Of a stretch of DNA of 64,000 nt, positions 24,732-36,044 are shown piece after piece. How positions within the stretch are numbered: the stretch's first letter is position 1; each line of letters opens with the position of its first letter. The stretch is from Plasmodium brasilianum. Taxonomy: Eukaryota > Apicomplexa > Aconoidasida > Haemosporida > Plasmodiidae. Made by a program: the position numbers and the translations under genes. The notes below the pieces were generated by a model. That model did no database searches. It saw nothing but the letters and a program-made list of their open reading frames with translations, and was not told where the DNA came from. The stretch is taken from assembly GCF_023973825.1 (NCBI RefSeq), contig NC_090124.1, positions 1,481,501-1,545,500 on the forward strand. Direction: 5' to 3'.

Positions 24732-25368
24732 ATAAACTTCGAACAAACGCTCTTTTTGTTTCATTCTGTATTTATTATATATAGTAGCACAGCTGCTTCG
24801 TTTGACATTAACCTTCGCGCGCACAAGCACAGGCGCGGACATACATGCACATACGTGTACATTTACTTCCCCCTTATTTTGTATTCCTTTCTTTTTTTCT
24901 TTTTTTCTTTTTTTTCAATTTTTCTCCATTTTAAAAATGCCCAACATTTTAAACGTATTTTTTTTATAAATTTATCCTATGCATATACTTCCAATAAAAT
25001 TTTGTGTTTCCCTTTATTTTTAATTTTTTGAAAACTCCAATAAAAGAACACTATTGATTAAGTTGTTGTAAATTAAAATTACAAACTAAAATATATGAAC
25101 ATGTACAAAAAAAAAAAATGGCCTACTACACGTCTATCTGTTTAGCATTTTTACCTCATTATGCAAAAAAAAAAAAAAAAAAAAAAAAAAGACAGCGATC
25201 AACTCATGTTTGCCACTTAATTTTTAGCTATACAAAAAAGTAGTGAAATGGAAAAAAGTATCATAAAAATACCACATTTAATACACATAAATATCATAGT
25301 TATTTATTGGCACATATATCAAAGTACGTTAAGTGCAAAGAAGCGAACAGGACCAAGCGGTGGGATAA
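24732..25368. other. Convergent intergenic spacer
   Basis: 3' flanks of eIF3J (+) and the second RAP gene (-). AT-rich with poly(A) at 25165-25190. No gene seen. Confidence 0.7.
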
Positions 25369-27417
25369 TCAGACACCCATAATCTCATAAATCAAGAATT
25401 TTTTTTTCTCTTCATGCGTAAAATTTTTCCACTGTTGTAAGTCAACCAAAATATATTTGATGTTTAAACATTTTATGTGTTGTCTTTTCATATTTGTGTA
25501 AATATCTATTTGGTTGTTTACATCATTACCTAGCTTATTTATATAAAAATTAATAATAACTTTTTGAGAATCTTTTTTAATACTATCCCTTTCCTTTTCT
25601 ATGTCTAAATAAATATGACTTAAGTAATAATTATGCACAGTTTTATTTTTCCTTATATTTTTTACTTTAAATATTGTATCGTTAAAATCGGTGTTTAGTA
25701 AGACTTGTAATTTGTCTATTTGATCTTGTATTTCTTCTTTTAGATCCGTTGCGTCTTGCTCACTACCTAGTTCCATATTTTCTTGAATTTTCTGCAAGAT
25801 TCCTTTTTGTTCTAATTTTTCAACAACTATTTTGTTTATTTTATATACACTGTATAATGCATCTCTGTCGCATTGCTTGTTCATATTGTCATCGTTATCA
25901 TTTTGTTCAGTTGACAAATTTGTTTTCTCATCCTTCGTTTGATTTGTCTTTCTCATCTGATCCGTTTCCCTCATCTGACAGTCTAAATTTCCATGCGCTA
26001 ACATGCCTACCCCTTGAGTTCTCTCATAATCATGAGTTAGTGAAACATAAATTTGGAACAGTTTTACTTTGTCCTCTTCATTTGTTGCACTAAAATGTTC
26101 AATATTAAATAGGTAATCAAACATACACACGTACGAATGATAATTGGAAATATACAATTTTAAGTAGGTATATAAATAAATTAATAACAATAAATCTTTA
26201 CCATCAAGAGAATAAAATTTATTTAAAAATTTTTTTTCTAATATGGACAAAATGCACAATGGAAAATTAAAATCTGCTTGTTCTTTTAACGTAGCGATGG
26301 ATAATAGTAGAGTCAATGAGCTAGACATTGGCAGCAATTCAATTACATTATACAAGTACGCGTTTAACTGATCATAAAAATAATAGTTAGTACAACCTAA
26401 TGTGGCATACGATAGATATATATTCACTAGTTTCTTTGCTATATCAACTTCGAATTTTTTATCTAAAATGTTATCAAAATTTTTACCATCCAATATACCT
26501 ACAATTTCATTGCTTACTTCGTGTAATAGCACTACATTTCGTACGTTCAAATTACACAAGGATGTGCACAGCAGCATATAACAATCCAGACTTATACACT
26601 TCTTTTCCCTACTATATGCTCCTTCATTCTGTCCAAGAACATTATTATTATTATTTTGATAGTGTCCTAATTCCCCCTCATTTTTAGCTTCTTCCTTTTT
26701 AATGTTATTTAATATTACTTGAATGTAATTATTTATAAAGGTGATAAAGTTTAAATTTACGGATGCATTTTTTATATTTTTCATATTTGATAAAATTAAT
26801 AAAAATTGAAAAAATTTATTCATATCATCTTTGAAAAAATTATGTAAGTATCTTTCTTCTTTAATAGTTAATATCATTTCTTCCAACAACATTTGTGGTA
26901 TAAACTGTATTTTCGAAAAGCATAATGCAAATAAAAACATTTCATGAAAATTAAAAAAAGACATTTTTAACTTAATAAGTGATAAGAAGTCAAGAAATAT
27001 GGGACTTTTCCATATCGTTATTTTGAAATTATCCTTTTCATTTATTAAAACTAATATTTTATTTAATAAGTTTAACAATTTAAACATATCTACTTCTTCC
27101 TTTTTTGCTTTTTTAAAAGATATATCTTTTTCATCATATCTTTCTTTATTTTTAATATACACAAAAAAATTATTGTCGTTCAGAATTTTCTGAACATTGT
27201 TTAAAAGTTCATTTAAATTTTTTTCCGAATTATTCGTGTTATAAAACTTTTTATCAATTCTTATGAAACTACGCCTCACTGTAAAATAACAGCTGTATTT
27301 GTCAAATTGCAGGATATATCCCTCGCATTTCTTAACTTGTATTCCAAACGATCTGGGGAAAATTCTACTCTTCAAAGTAGCACTTGCATATATATTCGGT
27401 GTGCATATTATCCTCAT
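25369..27417 (-). CDS. RAP-domain protein, probably organellar RNA-binding
   Basis: Single exon, 682 aa. The basic N-terminus (MRIICTPNIYASATLKSRI, FGIQVKK) resembles a mitochondrial presequence. The middle is Leu/Ile/Lys-rich with repeated helix pairs (LLTLLLSIATL-, KDLLLLIYLYTYLK-like), as in FASTK/RAP helical-repeat proteins, and has an Asn/Asp/Gln-rich low-complexity insert at about residues 475-525. The last ~65 residues form a RAP-like block: KVIINFYINKLG, TNMKRQHIKCLNIKYILV, then LQQWKNF and EEKKKFLIYEI. RAP membership is fairly clear; RNA target and compartment are inferred from the family. This is the second RAP gene in the window. Confidence 0.78.
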   Translation of the reverse strand: MRIICTPNIYASATLKSRIFPRSFGIQVKKCEGYILQFDKYSCYFTVRRSFIRIDKKFYNTNNSEKNLNELLNNVQKILNDNNFFVYIKNKERYDEKDISFKKAKKEEVDMFKLLNLLNKILVLINEKDNFKITIWKSPIFLDFLSLIKLKMSFFNFHEMFLFALCFSKIQFIPQMLLEEMILTIKEERYLHNFFKDDMNKFFQFLLILSNMKNIKNASVNLNFITFINNYIQVILNNIKKEEAKNEGELGHYQNNNNNVLGQNEGAYSREKKCISLDCYMLLCTSLCNLNVRNVVLLHEVSNEIVGILDGKNFDNILDKKFEVDIAKKLVNIYLSYATLGCTNYYFYDQLNAYLYNVIELLPMSSSLTLLLSIATLKEQADFNFPLCILSILEKKFLNKFYSLDGKDLLLLIYLYTYLKLYISNYHSYVCMFDYLFNIEHFSATNEEDKVKLFQIYVSLTHDYERTQGVGMLAHGNLDCQMRETDQMRKTNQTKDEKTNLSTEQNDNDDNMNKQCDRDALYSVYKINKIVVEKLEQKGILQKIQENMELGSEQDATDLKEEIQDQIDKLQVLLNTDFNDTIFKVKNIRKNKTVHNYYLSHIYLDIEKERDSIKKDSQKVIINFYINKLGNDVNNQIDIYTNMKRQHIKCLNIKYILVDLQQWKNFTHEEKKKFLIYEIMGV

Positions 27418-28621
27418 TTTCTCCCGCTCTGATTTTTTACTGCTTTATTTGATTATTGTCCTGTATTTTTCCTTTATTCTGTTTTGCCACAGTTTACCGA
27501 CTTATTTTGTTCATTTCATTTTAGCAGTTTATATGTGCAGTTTATTTGAGCAATTCATTCGAGTAGTTCATTTGCGCAGTTCATTTGAGCAGTTCATTCG
27601 AGTACATTTGCGCAGTTCATTTGAGCAGTTCATTTAAGCAGTTCATTTGAGTAGTTCATTTGGGCAGTTCATTTTGTGCAGTTCATTTTGTGCAGTTCAC
27701 TTAATTTCGCTGCATTTTTTTTACTTTTTTCTGACCAAGTAAGGTAAAAACGAAGAAACGATAAAAGCGACGTTTTAAAAAAAATAATAAAACATAATAA
27801 TAAAAAGAGCGAATTTTTTTTTTGAAAGTTACCACAATCGTATAGGATATAAAGATGTGTTTCTATTCTTAAGAGGTAACTACTTTTTTGAAAAATATTC
27901 CGGTAAAATTGCTAACCATGTAAATATGAAATTTTTTATTTTTAATGAGTTCCCGTTCTTGCTCGCTGGAAAAAAAAAAAATAAAAAAATGTAAAAATAA
28001 GAACAAGTTCATTTTGTACTCTTATATGATTATTCACTCCTTTACAAAAATTAATAAAAATATATGTGTATCCACTTGTAAGTCTGGGTTATATACAAGC
28101 ATATAGTTATTTCCTAAATGCAACATATAGATTTATAAAGATATGACCATTTTATATAAATCCCGTGCCTCCTTCCACATTTGTTATTTTTAAGAGAACT
28201 AGCTACAACATTTTTAAGAGGCCTTAATTAAACAACGAAATCGCATATTACGTATATAGTAGTACTACATTCACTTACAATGTAGAAGGTGGTACTACTA
28301 CCAATATGCAGCAAGAAAGGGGGAAGTTATAACAACATAAAGTACAAAATTATATTCAGTATGTGAACAAAAAAAGTGTTCTTCAATTATTTAGTGTAAT
28401 TTAGTTTTTACATGCACACATTCATAAAGTTTTGGCCCTTTATTCTTTTATTTACAATTTTTAAGCTCAATGAGTATCGCTCTGGGGGGTGAAGTCCAAG
28501 CGTACACATATATATTTAAATATATATATGTATATATTGTTATAATGTGAAAAAGCGCCTCCGGATAAAATTAGGACAGCATATTCACTTGTGTATACGG
28601 TACATGCAAAAAGAAATATGG

Positions 28622-28680
<59 letters not shown>

Positions 28681-28925
28681 GAACAAACAAACAAACAAAC
28701 AAACAAACAAAAGCTATAGAGGCAAAAACTCTACAAAAAACTAAAGCAAAAATGAAACACCTTAATAAAGGTAGTAATAAAAAATATATCTTTATATAGA
28801 ACCAATGGTATCACTGCACATTTGCAAAAAATTAAACAGATAAATGCACACAAATTAATGCATTAAATCAGTGAAAAAAAAGTTCGACAAGAAAACAATC
28901 TAGTTAGAGGGAATTTTTTTAAATA

Positions 28926-28958
<33 letters not shown>

Positions 28959-29086
28959 GAAGAAATTGAGAAAAGTGGAGGAGTTTTAAAAAGAATTAAT
29001 AATGGTTGGAAGCAAAGTGAGGTCACAAGGTTTAGAAGCAAAATGAGGCTGCGATAATGTGGCTTAAATGCGTTAACGGAAACAGA
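27418..29086. other. Intergenic region between two minus-strand genes
   Basis: Contains a short minisatellite near the start of the RAP gene, a ~52-bp poly(A) at 28627-28679 followed by (ACAA)n, and poly(A) at 28926-28950. No gene seen. Confidence 0.7.
27530..27710. repeat. GCAGTTCATTTGA-type 13-15 bp minisatellite
   Basis: Degenerate tandem units built on AGTTCATT(T/C)GNGC, about 12 copies, ~110 bp upstream of the RAP start codon. Confidence 0.88.
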
Positions 29087-32000
29087 TTAGACGATTGACT
29101 CTTCCATCGTACTGCTCTTACCGTGCACGATATTTATAAATTTGCAAAAGAATAAATTAGAAAAAATTATTAAGATGATAGATGAACGAATTAAATGAAT
29201 GGACTTCCCATCAATACATATATCTGAGCTTCCATCACTCTGAACACATAGGGGAATATTATATACACGGTTTATGGAAAAAACAGATGAAATTAGAGTT
29301 ATTAATGCCAAATTTACCAGAACAAAAGAAATGTATTTAAATCTTTGTATATTCTGCACAGTCTTATAATGTAGAATAATATGTAATAATAAGCAGATGG
29401 ATATTAATAGAAATATCAATATTACAAATAAAAGAATTTTATGAAAAGAGCCTGCCTTTTTTAATTTTTCTAAAAATTTACATTCTAAATTATAGATTGT
29501 AGGACCGAAAATATATTTACGTGTTAATACAAGTTTTTCGTCACTGAGTAGTCCAACATCTCCAGGATTTTTTAATGCTTTCATTAAATAATCATCAGTT
29601 ATTATTTTTTTTGTTATATCATTCGGTTCATGTACTGTTTTTAGCATATTTTTATAAGCTAAGTCAAGTAAAAAGTTTTCCAGTTCATTTATACTTATAG
29701 CTTTACATAAATTATTATTTATTAATGAATCCATTTGCTGTTCTTTATCAATAGAAAGAGTTACATCCCCATTTTTGTCTGAAAGTTTTTGTATTCTTCG
29801 TATAGTCGTTGCACCTATATGTACTTGTACATTCTTTAGCATACTGACTGATTTTAATTCTAAATCATGTATTTTCCAAGAATCATAAAATAATGAAGAA
29901 AATATTAATCCAAAACATAATATATATAAAATGAAACACAATAAGACGTTATAATTAGAACAAAAAAAATTTACTTCCTTGCTTAGCTGAGACTTCTTTT
30001 CTATAAGTAAGCTTTTCTTATCTTTTAAAAAAGTGTTATTTGAAACAAAAGATTTAATCTTCTCAAAACTGTATATTTTTTTACTTATCGAATCTACTAT
30101 TTCTTTTTTCTCTTCATGCGACTTATTTCTTTTTTCAAAATTTTTTTCACTCATATGCTCATTCTGTAATTCTAAAATGATATTGTCTTCTATTCTATGG
30201 GATTGAATATAACTACCTTCTCTAATAGGACTACTAATATTTTTATATTCCTCTTTTTCTTTTTTCGAATTTTCATCATTTTGTATATCCATGGGATTTT
30301 GTATATCCTTCACACTCTGCTGTATACTTACAAAAGATGAATTGTTATAAAAAAATGTGTTGTTACCAAAAAAATTTCTCTTACCATTAGTATGATCCAC
30401 ATTTAACATTAGTTCCTTTTTTCCTTCCCCTTCATCTGCCGCTGCCGAAATCGCACTGACGTTACCATTTATCGTCTTTGTATGCAGTGCGGATGAGGCG
30501 GCCTTATTATTACTGCAGTAACCATCGTTGTTCTCACTGCTGCGAATATCGTTATTGTAATCGGTGCAAATAGCATTCTTATTATTATTGGTGCAAGCGC
30601 TGTTATTATTATCGATCCAGATGTTATTTATGTCATGGATGAAAGCATTGTTATTGTCGTCGGGGCAAACGTTGTTCTTGTATTTGCTTCTAAGAGTGTT
30701 AATTTCATTAGTATATGTATTATTACTGTCAATGTGGCGTATATTGATATTTTCATTAGTACATGAATTATATCTGCCTTTACTGCAAATATAGTCATCG
30801 TCACTGCCTTGCACATCGTCATTTTTACTTTTTCCCTTAAGTTCCGCATTATCAGACGCATTCTCATTGTTTATATTTTCTCTGTCCTGCAAAATTGTAT
30901 TAGGAGAAACTTTTTTTTTAAATAAAAGGAAAAATTTGTTTTTATATTTATTTTTGTTTTTCCCTTTACTTTTCTTTCCTTTTGCTAATTCTTTGTTCTT
31001 AATTTTGTGAAACTCTACACTGTTTTTTGTATTTTCGTTTGCTCCACTTTTTCGCCGTTTTTCCATATCCATATCCATGTCTTTATATATATGCAAATCC
31101 TTATCTATATGCAAATCCTTATCTATATGCAAATCCTTATCTATATGCAAATCCTTATCTATATGCAAATCCTTATCTATATGCAAATCCTTATCTATAT
31201 CCATATCCTTATCTATATGCAAATCCTTATATATATGCAAATCCTTATCTATATCCATATCCTTATCTATATGCAAATCCTTATATATATGCAAATCCTT
31301 ATCTATATCCATATCCTTATCTATATGCAAATCCTTATCTATATCCATATCCTTATCTATATGCAAATCCTTATCTATATGCAAATCCTTATATATATGC
31401 AAATCCTTATCTATATCCATATCCTTATCTATATGCAAATCCTTATCTATATCCATATCCTTATCTATATGCAAATCCTTATCTATATGCAAATCCTTAT
31501 CTATATGCAAATCCTTATCTATATCCATATCCTTATCTATATGCAAATCCTTATATATATGCAAATCCTTATCTATATCCATATCTTTATCTATATCCAT
31601 ATCCTTATCTATATCCATATCCTTATCCTTATCCTTATTCTCTGTTCTATCGTAATTATGTATAATCAGAACGGGCTGGTTGTAATTGATTCGTGTGCTG
31701 TTGTTATTATTATCACATGCATTGTTACTCTGCATGACTCTGTCACTATCGTCGTGTTTACCTTTATCGCTATCATAGTGCCTATCTTCATTCTCACCTT
31801 CGTGCCTATCTTCATTCTCACCTTCGTGCCTATCTTCATTCTCACCTTTGTGCCTATCTTCATTCTCACCTTCGTGCCTATCTTCATTCTCACCTTCGTG
31901 CCTATCTTCATTCTCACCTTCGTGCCTATCTTCATTCTCACCTTTGTGCCTATCTTCATTCTCACCTTCGTGCCTATCTTCATTCTCACCTTTGTGCCTA

Positions 32001-32734
32001 TTACCATTTCCATTGCCGTGTCTACCATCATCATCGTTACTGCGCTCACCTCCATCGCATTCGCTGTACATGTGGATTCTATCCTCATAATTGAACTTTT
32101 TATTTGCATTATTCACAAATGCGTTTTCACTAGAAATATCATTTCTTTGAATGACATTTATAATATCTTGTGTACCCTGGTTCGTATTTTCATATACCTT
32201 ATTAATAGGATCATCTACATTGATCACACTGCTATACACACTCTCTTTACTCATTTTCATTTCCTTTCCTTCTTCATTATCTTCAATACTTTTTAATATA
32301 TTTTGTTTATTTTTCAAATCTTCATCCAAATTATTAAAATTACTTTTTTTTTCCATTTCCTTGTTCATTTCGTGTTTATAATGGTCAGACGAATTCGTTT
32401 TAGAGTTATTCAAATAAAATTCGTTTATTAAACTTTCTTCAAAATTTACCTGAACGTTCAGGTTGTTCTTGTTGTTCATGTTGTTCTTGTTGTTCATGTT
32501 GTTCTTGCTGTTCAGGCTGTTCTTACTGTTCAGGTTGTTCTTACTGTTCAGGCTGTTCAGGCTGTCCATGCTGCCTTTTTCTGCAGCTTGTTCATCATAT
32601 TTCTTACCCTGAAATTTGAAGTAGTCCGAATTATTATCCTCTAAATTTATGTTACCATTTACTGAGTCATCTATATCCCTATAATATTCAAGGGACTGTT
32701 CCTCAGTTAGACTTCTATCCGGTTTAGAGTTCAT
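29087..32734 (-). CDS. Large repeat-rich protein with four C-terminal transmembrane helices
   Basis: Single exon, 1215 aa. I do not recognise a named family; P. falciparum has, as I recall, a conserved membrane protein of unknown function at this place. Residues 1-900 are hydrophilic and hold three tandem repeats: L-N-S-K-N-N/M-N-N-K-N-N units (about 58-92), 8-residue G-E-N-E-D-R-H-K/E units (nine copies), and 6-residue D-K-D-M-D-I / D-K-D-L-H-I units (about 30). A basic Lys/Asn segment follows. TM1 lies at about 930-955, a ~140-residue loop ending with Cys (LECKFLEK) follows, then TM2 at about 1098-1124, TM3 at 1130-1151, a short loop with two Cys (PLCVQSDGSSDICIDGK) and TM4 at 1181-1201. 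Cysteines in the loops suggest a luminal or extracellular fold. The tetraspan-like C-terminus is probably the conserved functional part. Confidence 0.85.
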   Translation of the reverse strand: MNSKPDRSLTEEQSLEYYRDIDDSVNGNINLEDNNSDYFKFQGKKYDEQAAEKGSMDSLNSLNSKNNLNSKNSLNSKNNMNNKNNMNNKNNLNVQVNFEESLINEFYLNNSKTNSSDHYKHEMNKEMEKKSNFNNLDEDLKNKQNILKSIEDNEEGKEMKMSKESVYSSVINVDDPINKVYENTNQGTQDIINVIQRNDISSENAFVNNANKKFNYEDRIHMYSECDGGERSNDDDGRHGNGNGNRHKGENEDRHEGENEDRHKGENEDRHEGENEDRHEGENEDRHEGENEDRHKGENEDRHEGENEDRHEGENEDRHYDSDKGKHDDSDRVMQSNNACDNNNNSTRINYNQPVLIIHNYDRTENKDKDKDMDIDKDMDIDKDMDIDKDLHIYKDLHIDKDMDIDKDLHIDKDLHIDKDLHIDKDMDIDKDLHIDKDMDIDKDLHIYKDLHIDKDLHIDKDMDIDKDLHIDKDMDIDKDLHIYKDLHIDKDMDIDKDLHIYKDLHIDKDMDIDKDLHIDKDLHIDKDLHIDKDLHIDKDLHIDKDLHIYKDMDMDMEKRRKSGANENTKNSVEFHKIKNKELAKGKKSKGKNKNKYKNKFFLLFKKKVSPNTILQDRENINNENASDNAELKGKSKNDDVQGSDDDYICSKGRYNSCTNENINIRHIDSNNTYTNEINTLRSKYKNNVCPDDNNNAFIHDINNIWIDNNNSACTNNNKNAICTDYNNDIRSSENNDGYCSNNKAASSALHTKTINGNVSAISAAADEGEGKKELMLNVDHTNGKRNFFGNNTFFYNNSSFVSIQQSVKDIQNPMDIQNDENSKKEKEEYKNISSPIREGSYIQSHRIEDNIILELQNEHMSEKNFEKRNKSHEEKKEIVDSISKKIYSFEKIKSFVSNNTFLKDKKSLLIEKKSQLSKEVNFFCSNYNVLLCFILYILCFGLIFSSLFYDSWKIHDLELKSVSMLKNVQVHIGATTIRRIQKLSDKNGDVTLSIDKEQQMDSLINNNLCKAISINELENFLLDLAYKNMLKTVHEPNDITKKIITDDYLMKALKNPGDVGLLSDEKLVLTRKYIFGPTIYNLECKFLEKLKKAGSFHKILLFVILIFLLISICLLLHIILHYKTVQNIQRFKYISFVLVNLALITLISSVFSINRVYNIPLCVQSDGSSDICIDGKSIHLIRSSIILIIFSNLFFCKFINIVHGKSSTMEESIV
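31080..31632 (-). repeat. 18-bp coding repeat (DKDMDI / DKDLHI)
   Basis: About 30 tandem hexapeptide units on the minus strand. Two alternating variants (MDI and LHI, with occasional Y for D) form higher-order patterns. No stop on the opposite strand, so long antisense frames appear. Confidence 0.96.
31778..31998 (-). repeat. 24-bp coding repeat (GENEDRH-K/E)
   Basis: Nine tandem octapeptide units encoding G-E-N-E-D-R-H followed by K or E. Acidic and highly regular, with the K/E switch from a single base change (CTTTG versus CTTCG on + strand). Confidence 0.96.
32455..32572 (-). repeat. Asn/Lys/Ser coding repeat near the N-terminus
   Basis: 18-bp units encoding L-N-S-K-N-N / M-N-N-K-N-N / L-N-S-K-N-S. 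Confidence 0.92.
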
Positions 32735-33151
32735 TTTGTTTAAACAAATTTTATTTAATATATCACTTTATGTGAGCTAATGAGCAATAGTTAAGTTGCT
32801 CCCAAAAAAAATTAAAAAAAAAAAAAAAAAAAAATATGCATAAATGTACATGCTCGTATGGAAATATGAACATAGTTATATACATATATTTGTATATGTA
32901 TATGTGCATGTGCATGTGCATGTGCATATGCATATAATTATCACTCATGGAAAATTTTTGAAACCATTGTCTACCACCTATTTGCAACTTGCACACATTT
33001 TATTATTACACTATTGGCGGATTATTTATTTGTTCACTTGTTTGTTCACTTGTTTGTTCACTTGTTTGTTCATATGTTTGTATATTTATTTTATTTTATT
33101 TAATTTTTTATTTAATTTTTTATTTTGTTTTTAATTTCAATTTTAAAATAA
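32735..33151. other. Upstream region of the four-pass membrane protein gene
   Basis: AT-rich with poly(A) at 32813-32834, a (GTGCAT)n patch at 32905-32930 and TTGTTCACTTG repeats at 33030-33080. No gene seen. Confidence 0.65.
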
Positions 33152-33354
33152 ATGAGTAAAATTCAAAAGTGGAAAAACGATTATTTTATTTATGTAATAT
33201 AAAGCAAGTGTTTCCTCTTTTGGAAAATTCTGTAAAAACACATATCACTGATTTAACGTTACAGAAAAAAATACTAGCACCAATAGAACAAATAGACAGA
33301 ATAAAAATAAAATCAGTCGAACGAAGTATGCAAAGGATAAGAGTTACTAAGTAG
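33152..33354 (+). CDS. Candidate two-exon microprotein, unknown function
   Basis: Exon 1 33152..33193 (14 aa, starts MSKIQKWKND, good AAATAA-ATG context), exon 2 33265..33354, joined at phase 0: 43 aa ending RIRVTK. The 71-bp intron starts GTAATA and ends CTGATTTAACGTTACAG, with a branch-point-like CTGAT. Exon 2 is hydrophilic and purine-rich (APIEQIDRIKIKSVERSMQR), like Plasmodium coding DNA. The second frame also stays open through the intron for ~62 codons but then lacks an ATG. I do not recognise the protein. A small basic helical protein is all that can be said. Confidence 0.4.
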
Positions 33355-33884
33355 CAACTTCATTGAATTATCATAGTATACATATGCACATCAATCTACC
33401 ACTCAGGAAAATAAAATAAAAAAAAAAAAAGGGAAAATAATAATGGAAATGAAAATAATAATTAAAATAATAATTAAAATAAAAAAAAATAAATAAAAGG
33501 GAAATAATAATAAATATGAAAATAATAATGAAAACTAAAATGAAAATAAAAATGAAAGTAACGTAAATTTAAGCACGTCCACATATATACATATATGTGA
33601 GTGATATTATATGCACATTTTCACACACTTGGACATTGCTATAAGTGCTATTTCGATTTTTCTACGCTTTTTTACACGTTAATGTTGCTTTTTACTAAAC
33701 AAAAAATAATATCCATCGCTGTAGTGCACAAAATTTTGTCTGTTGTGTGTTTACGGGGAAATAAAAAATTTAGAATAATTCTAATTAGTCGTGTATGTTG
33801 TACATAATTTTTTTTTTTTTTTTTTTTTAATACGGTATAAAACTAGAGTTTTTAAATACATTTTACATATTTTACGAATTTACT

Positions 33885-34100
33885 TATTTGCACATTTACA
33901 TATTTACATATTTACACATTTTACATATTTACGTAGTTACACATTTTACATATTTACATATTTACGTAGTTACACATTTTACATATTTACATATTTACGT
34001 AGTTACACATTTTACATATTTACATATTTACGTAGTTACACATTTTACATATTTACATAGTTACACATTTTACATATTTACATAGTTACACATTTTTTAT
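33885..34100. repeat. 33-bp minisatellite (TTTACATATTTACGTAGTTAC unit core)
   Basis: Tandem copies of ACATATTTACGTAGTTACAC plus TTTTACATATTT, six or so copies with shortened units at the right end. Confidence 0.9.
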
Positions 34101-34364
34101 GCGTCATATACTTCATAATGCATTATGCAACTACACATAAAGTTATCTTTTAAATACAAGGAGAGGGATATTATTATTTTCCACGTTTTACATTTATTGT
34201 GTATGAGTTGCAAACAGTGGGAAAATTCACTTGCGTGCAAACAAATAAAATTTTATGTTTTCAAGAAATTAATTGATAAGGAAGTTTGTGTATATCTTGA
34301 GAAAGTGTCGGAATAGCCGTCGATTTTGCCGCTTCGCCGCTTTGTTGATTTATCGTTTTATCGC

Positions 34365-34520
34365 TATTTCGTTTTGCGATATTCCTTTTACATTATTTCG
34401 TTTTGTGATATTCCTTTTACGTTATTTCGTTTTGCGATATTCCTTTTACGTTATTTCGTTTTGCGATATTCCTTTTATGTTATTTCGTTTTACACTATTC
34501 CTTTTACGTTATTTCTTTTT
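34365..34520. repeat. 29-bp minisatellite
   Basis: Tandem units containing TTATTTCGTTTTGCGATATT then CCTTTTACG, about five copies. Confidence 0.9.
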
Positions 34521-36013
34521 CCGCTTTTTTTGTTTCTCTCTATTCCGCCATTTATAAACCATGATATAAAAAAATTAAGGTAGACTGTTCAGAATTAAAT
34601 CGTCAATAATACTTGTCCTCCGGATACACAAGTGCAAATTCAATTTTTTTATATTGTGTGTACAACTTCTTTTAAAAGCGTACCTGTATTTTCCTTTTCA
34701 TTGAAAATTTGTATATTTGTATATTTGTATATTCGTATATTCATATATTTGCATGTACGTATGGATGGATGTAAATATGTAAATATATAGGTACGTACTC
34801 ACTCACGTATGTATGTTTATATATATATTGATTTATATATGCATGCATACATGCAACTATATGAGTTCGCTCATGTAACACATGCACGTGCGTCCATTAT
34901 ACGATTACGTACACTCCGTAAAACAGAATAATTTAGAGTAATGTTTACGAGTACAGTTTAAAGACGAGAAAAACAAATTCGTACAAATGTTCACTCGTAT
35001 AAATGCTTAACTGTTTATTTGCATGCCATTTGAATTTTTTACTTTAGTATTGCAAAATTATGGCATGAATTATTTTCATGAATGGAAGTAAATATCTCTT
35101 TTTATCTTTATTTATTATTTTTTTTTATTTTCCTTTCTTTTTTTCTTTCTTTCTTGCTACTTTTTGCAATTGATTATTTATTTCTATTCCTTTATAGGCT
35201 CATATCAATCGCATGCATAAAAAATTTGAAAGTTAAAAATAAATGTAAATTTAAAATGCACACATAATAATAGGTTAAAAATTTCGCTGCGTTCATTCTG
35301 CACTACCATTCTACTGTTTATGATGTTAAAAAAAATATGACCCAATATCCTATCATATTTTTTAAAATAAAAAAATGAAGTTGGAAAATAAGTAAAGAGT
35401 GAATCGTATTTTTTTACTACTACACAGGTTGTACTAGTTCCAACTACGAACATTTGCGCATATACACATAATACGCGTGTAGAAACATAAATATATATAT
35501 ATATATATATATGTATATGTGGGTATATGTGTGTATATGTGTATATGTGTATATGTGTGTATATGTAACATTATTTAAAGGAATTGAACAAAGCTGACTT
35601 TTTATAGTAAAAGAATAATCACTCATTAAATAATTAAGTTAAAACAAAAAATAAATTGCCTTTTTCTGTTAGTCATTCCCTTCAAAAGTGTATATGTAGG
35701 AATTCTCAAATTTTCGGACTATATATAAAAAAAAAAAATAATAATTATCCTATCAAAATGCATTATATACGCACATGCATATATACGTACACATATATGT
35801 GCATACATATATGCCCATTCATGTGTTTATAGCACCTTTCCACCTACGAATACAACAGTAATTGTACTGCGCAAGATACAAATAGAAGAAAAGAAAATGA
35901 CCTTATTTATGAACATGTAATGTTATTTTAAGAAGTTATCTAATCTAACAATTTAATAAACGAGTAATGAACTTAACAATAACCTAATTTGAAAAAGAAT
36001 ATTTCGTTATTCT

Positions 36014-36044
<31 letters not shown>

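Noticed and set aside
31007..32296. 429-codon plus-strand open frame opposite the membrane-protein gene
   Set aside because: It is the antisense of stop-free 18- and 24-bp coding repeats. The minus frame is far longer and ends in clear TM domains.
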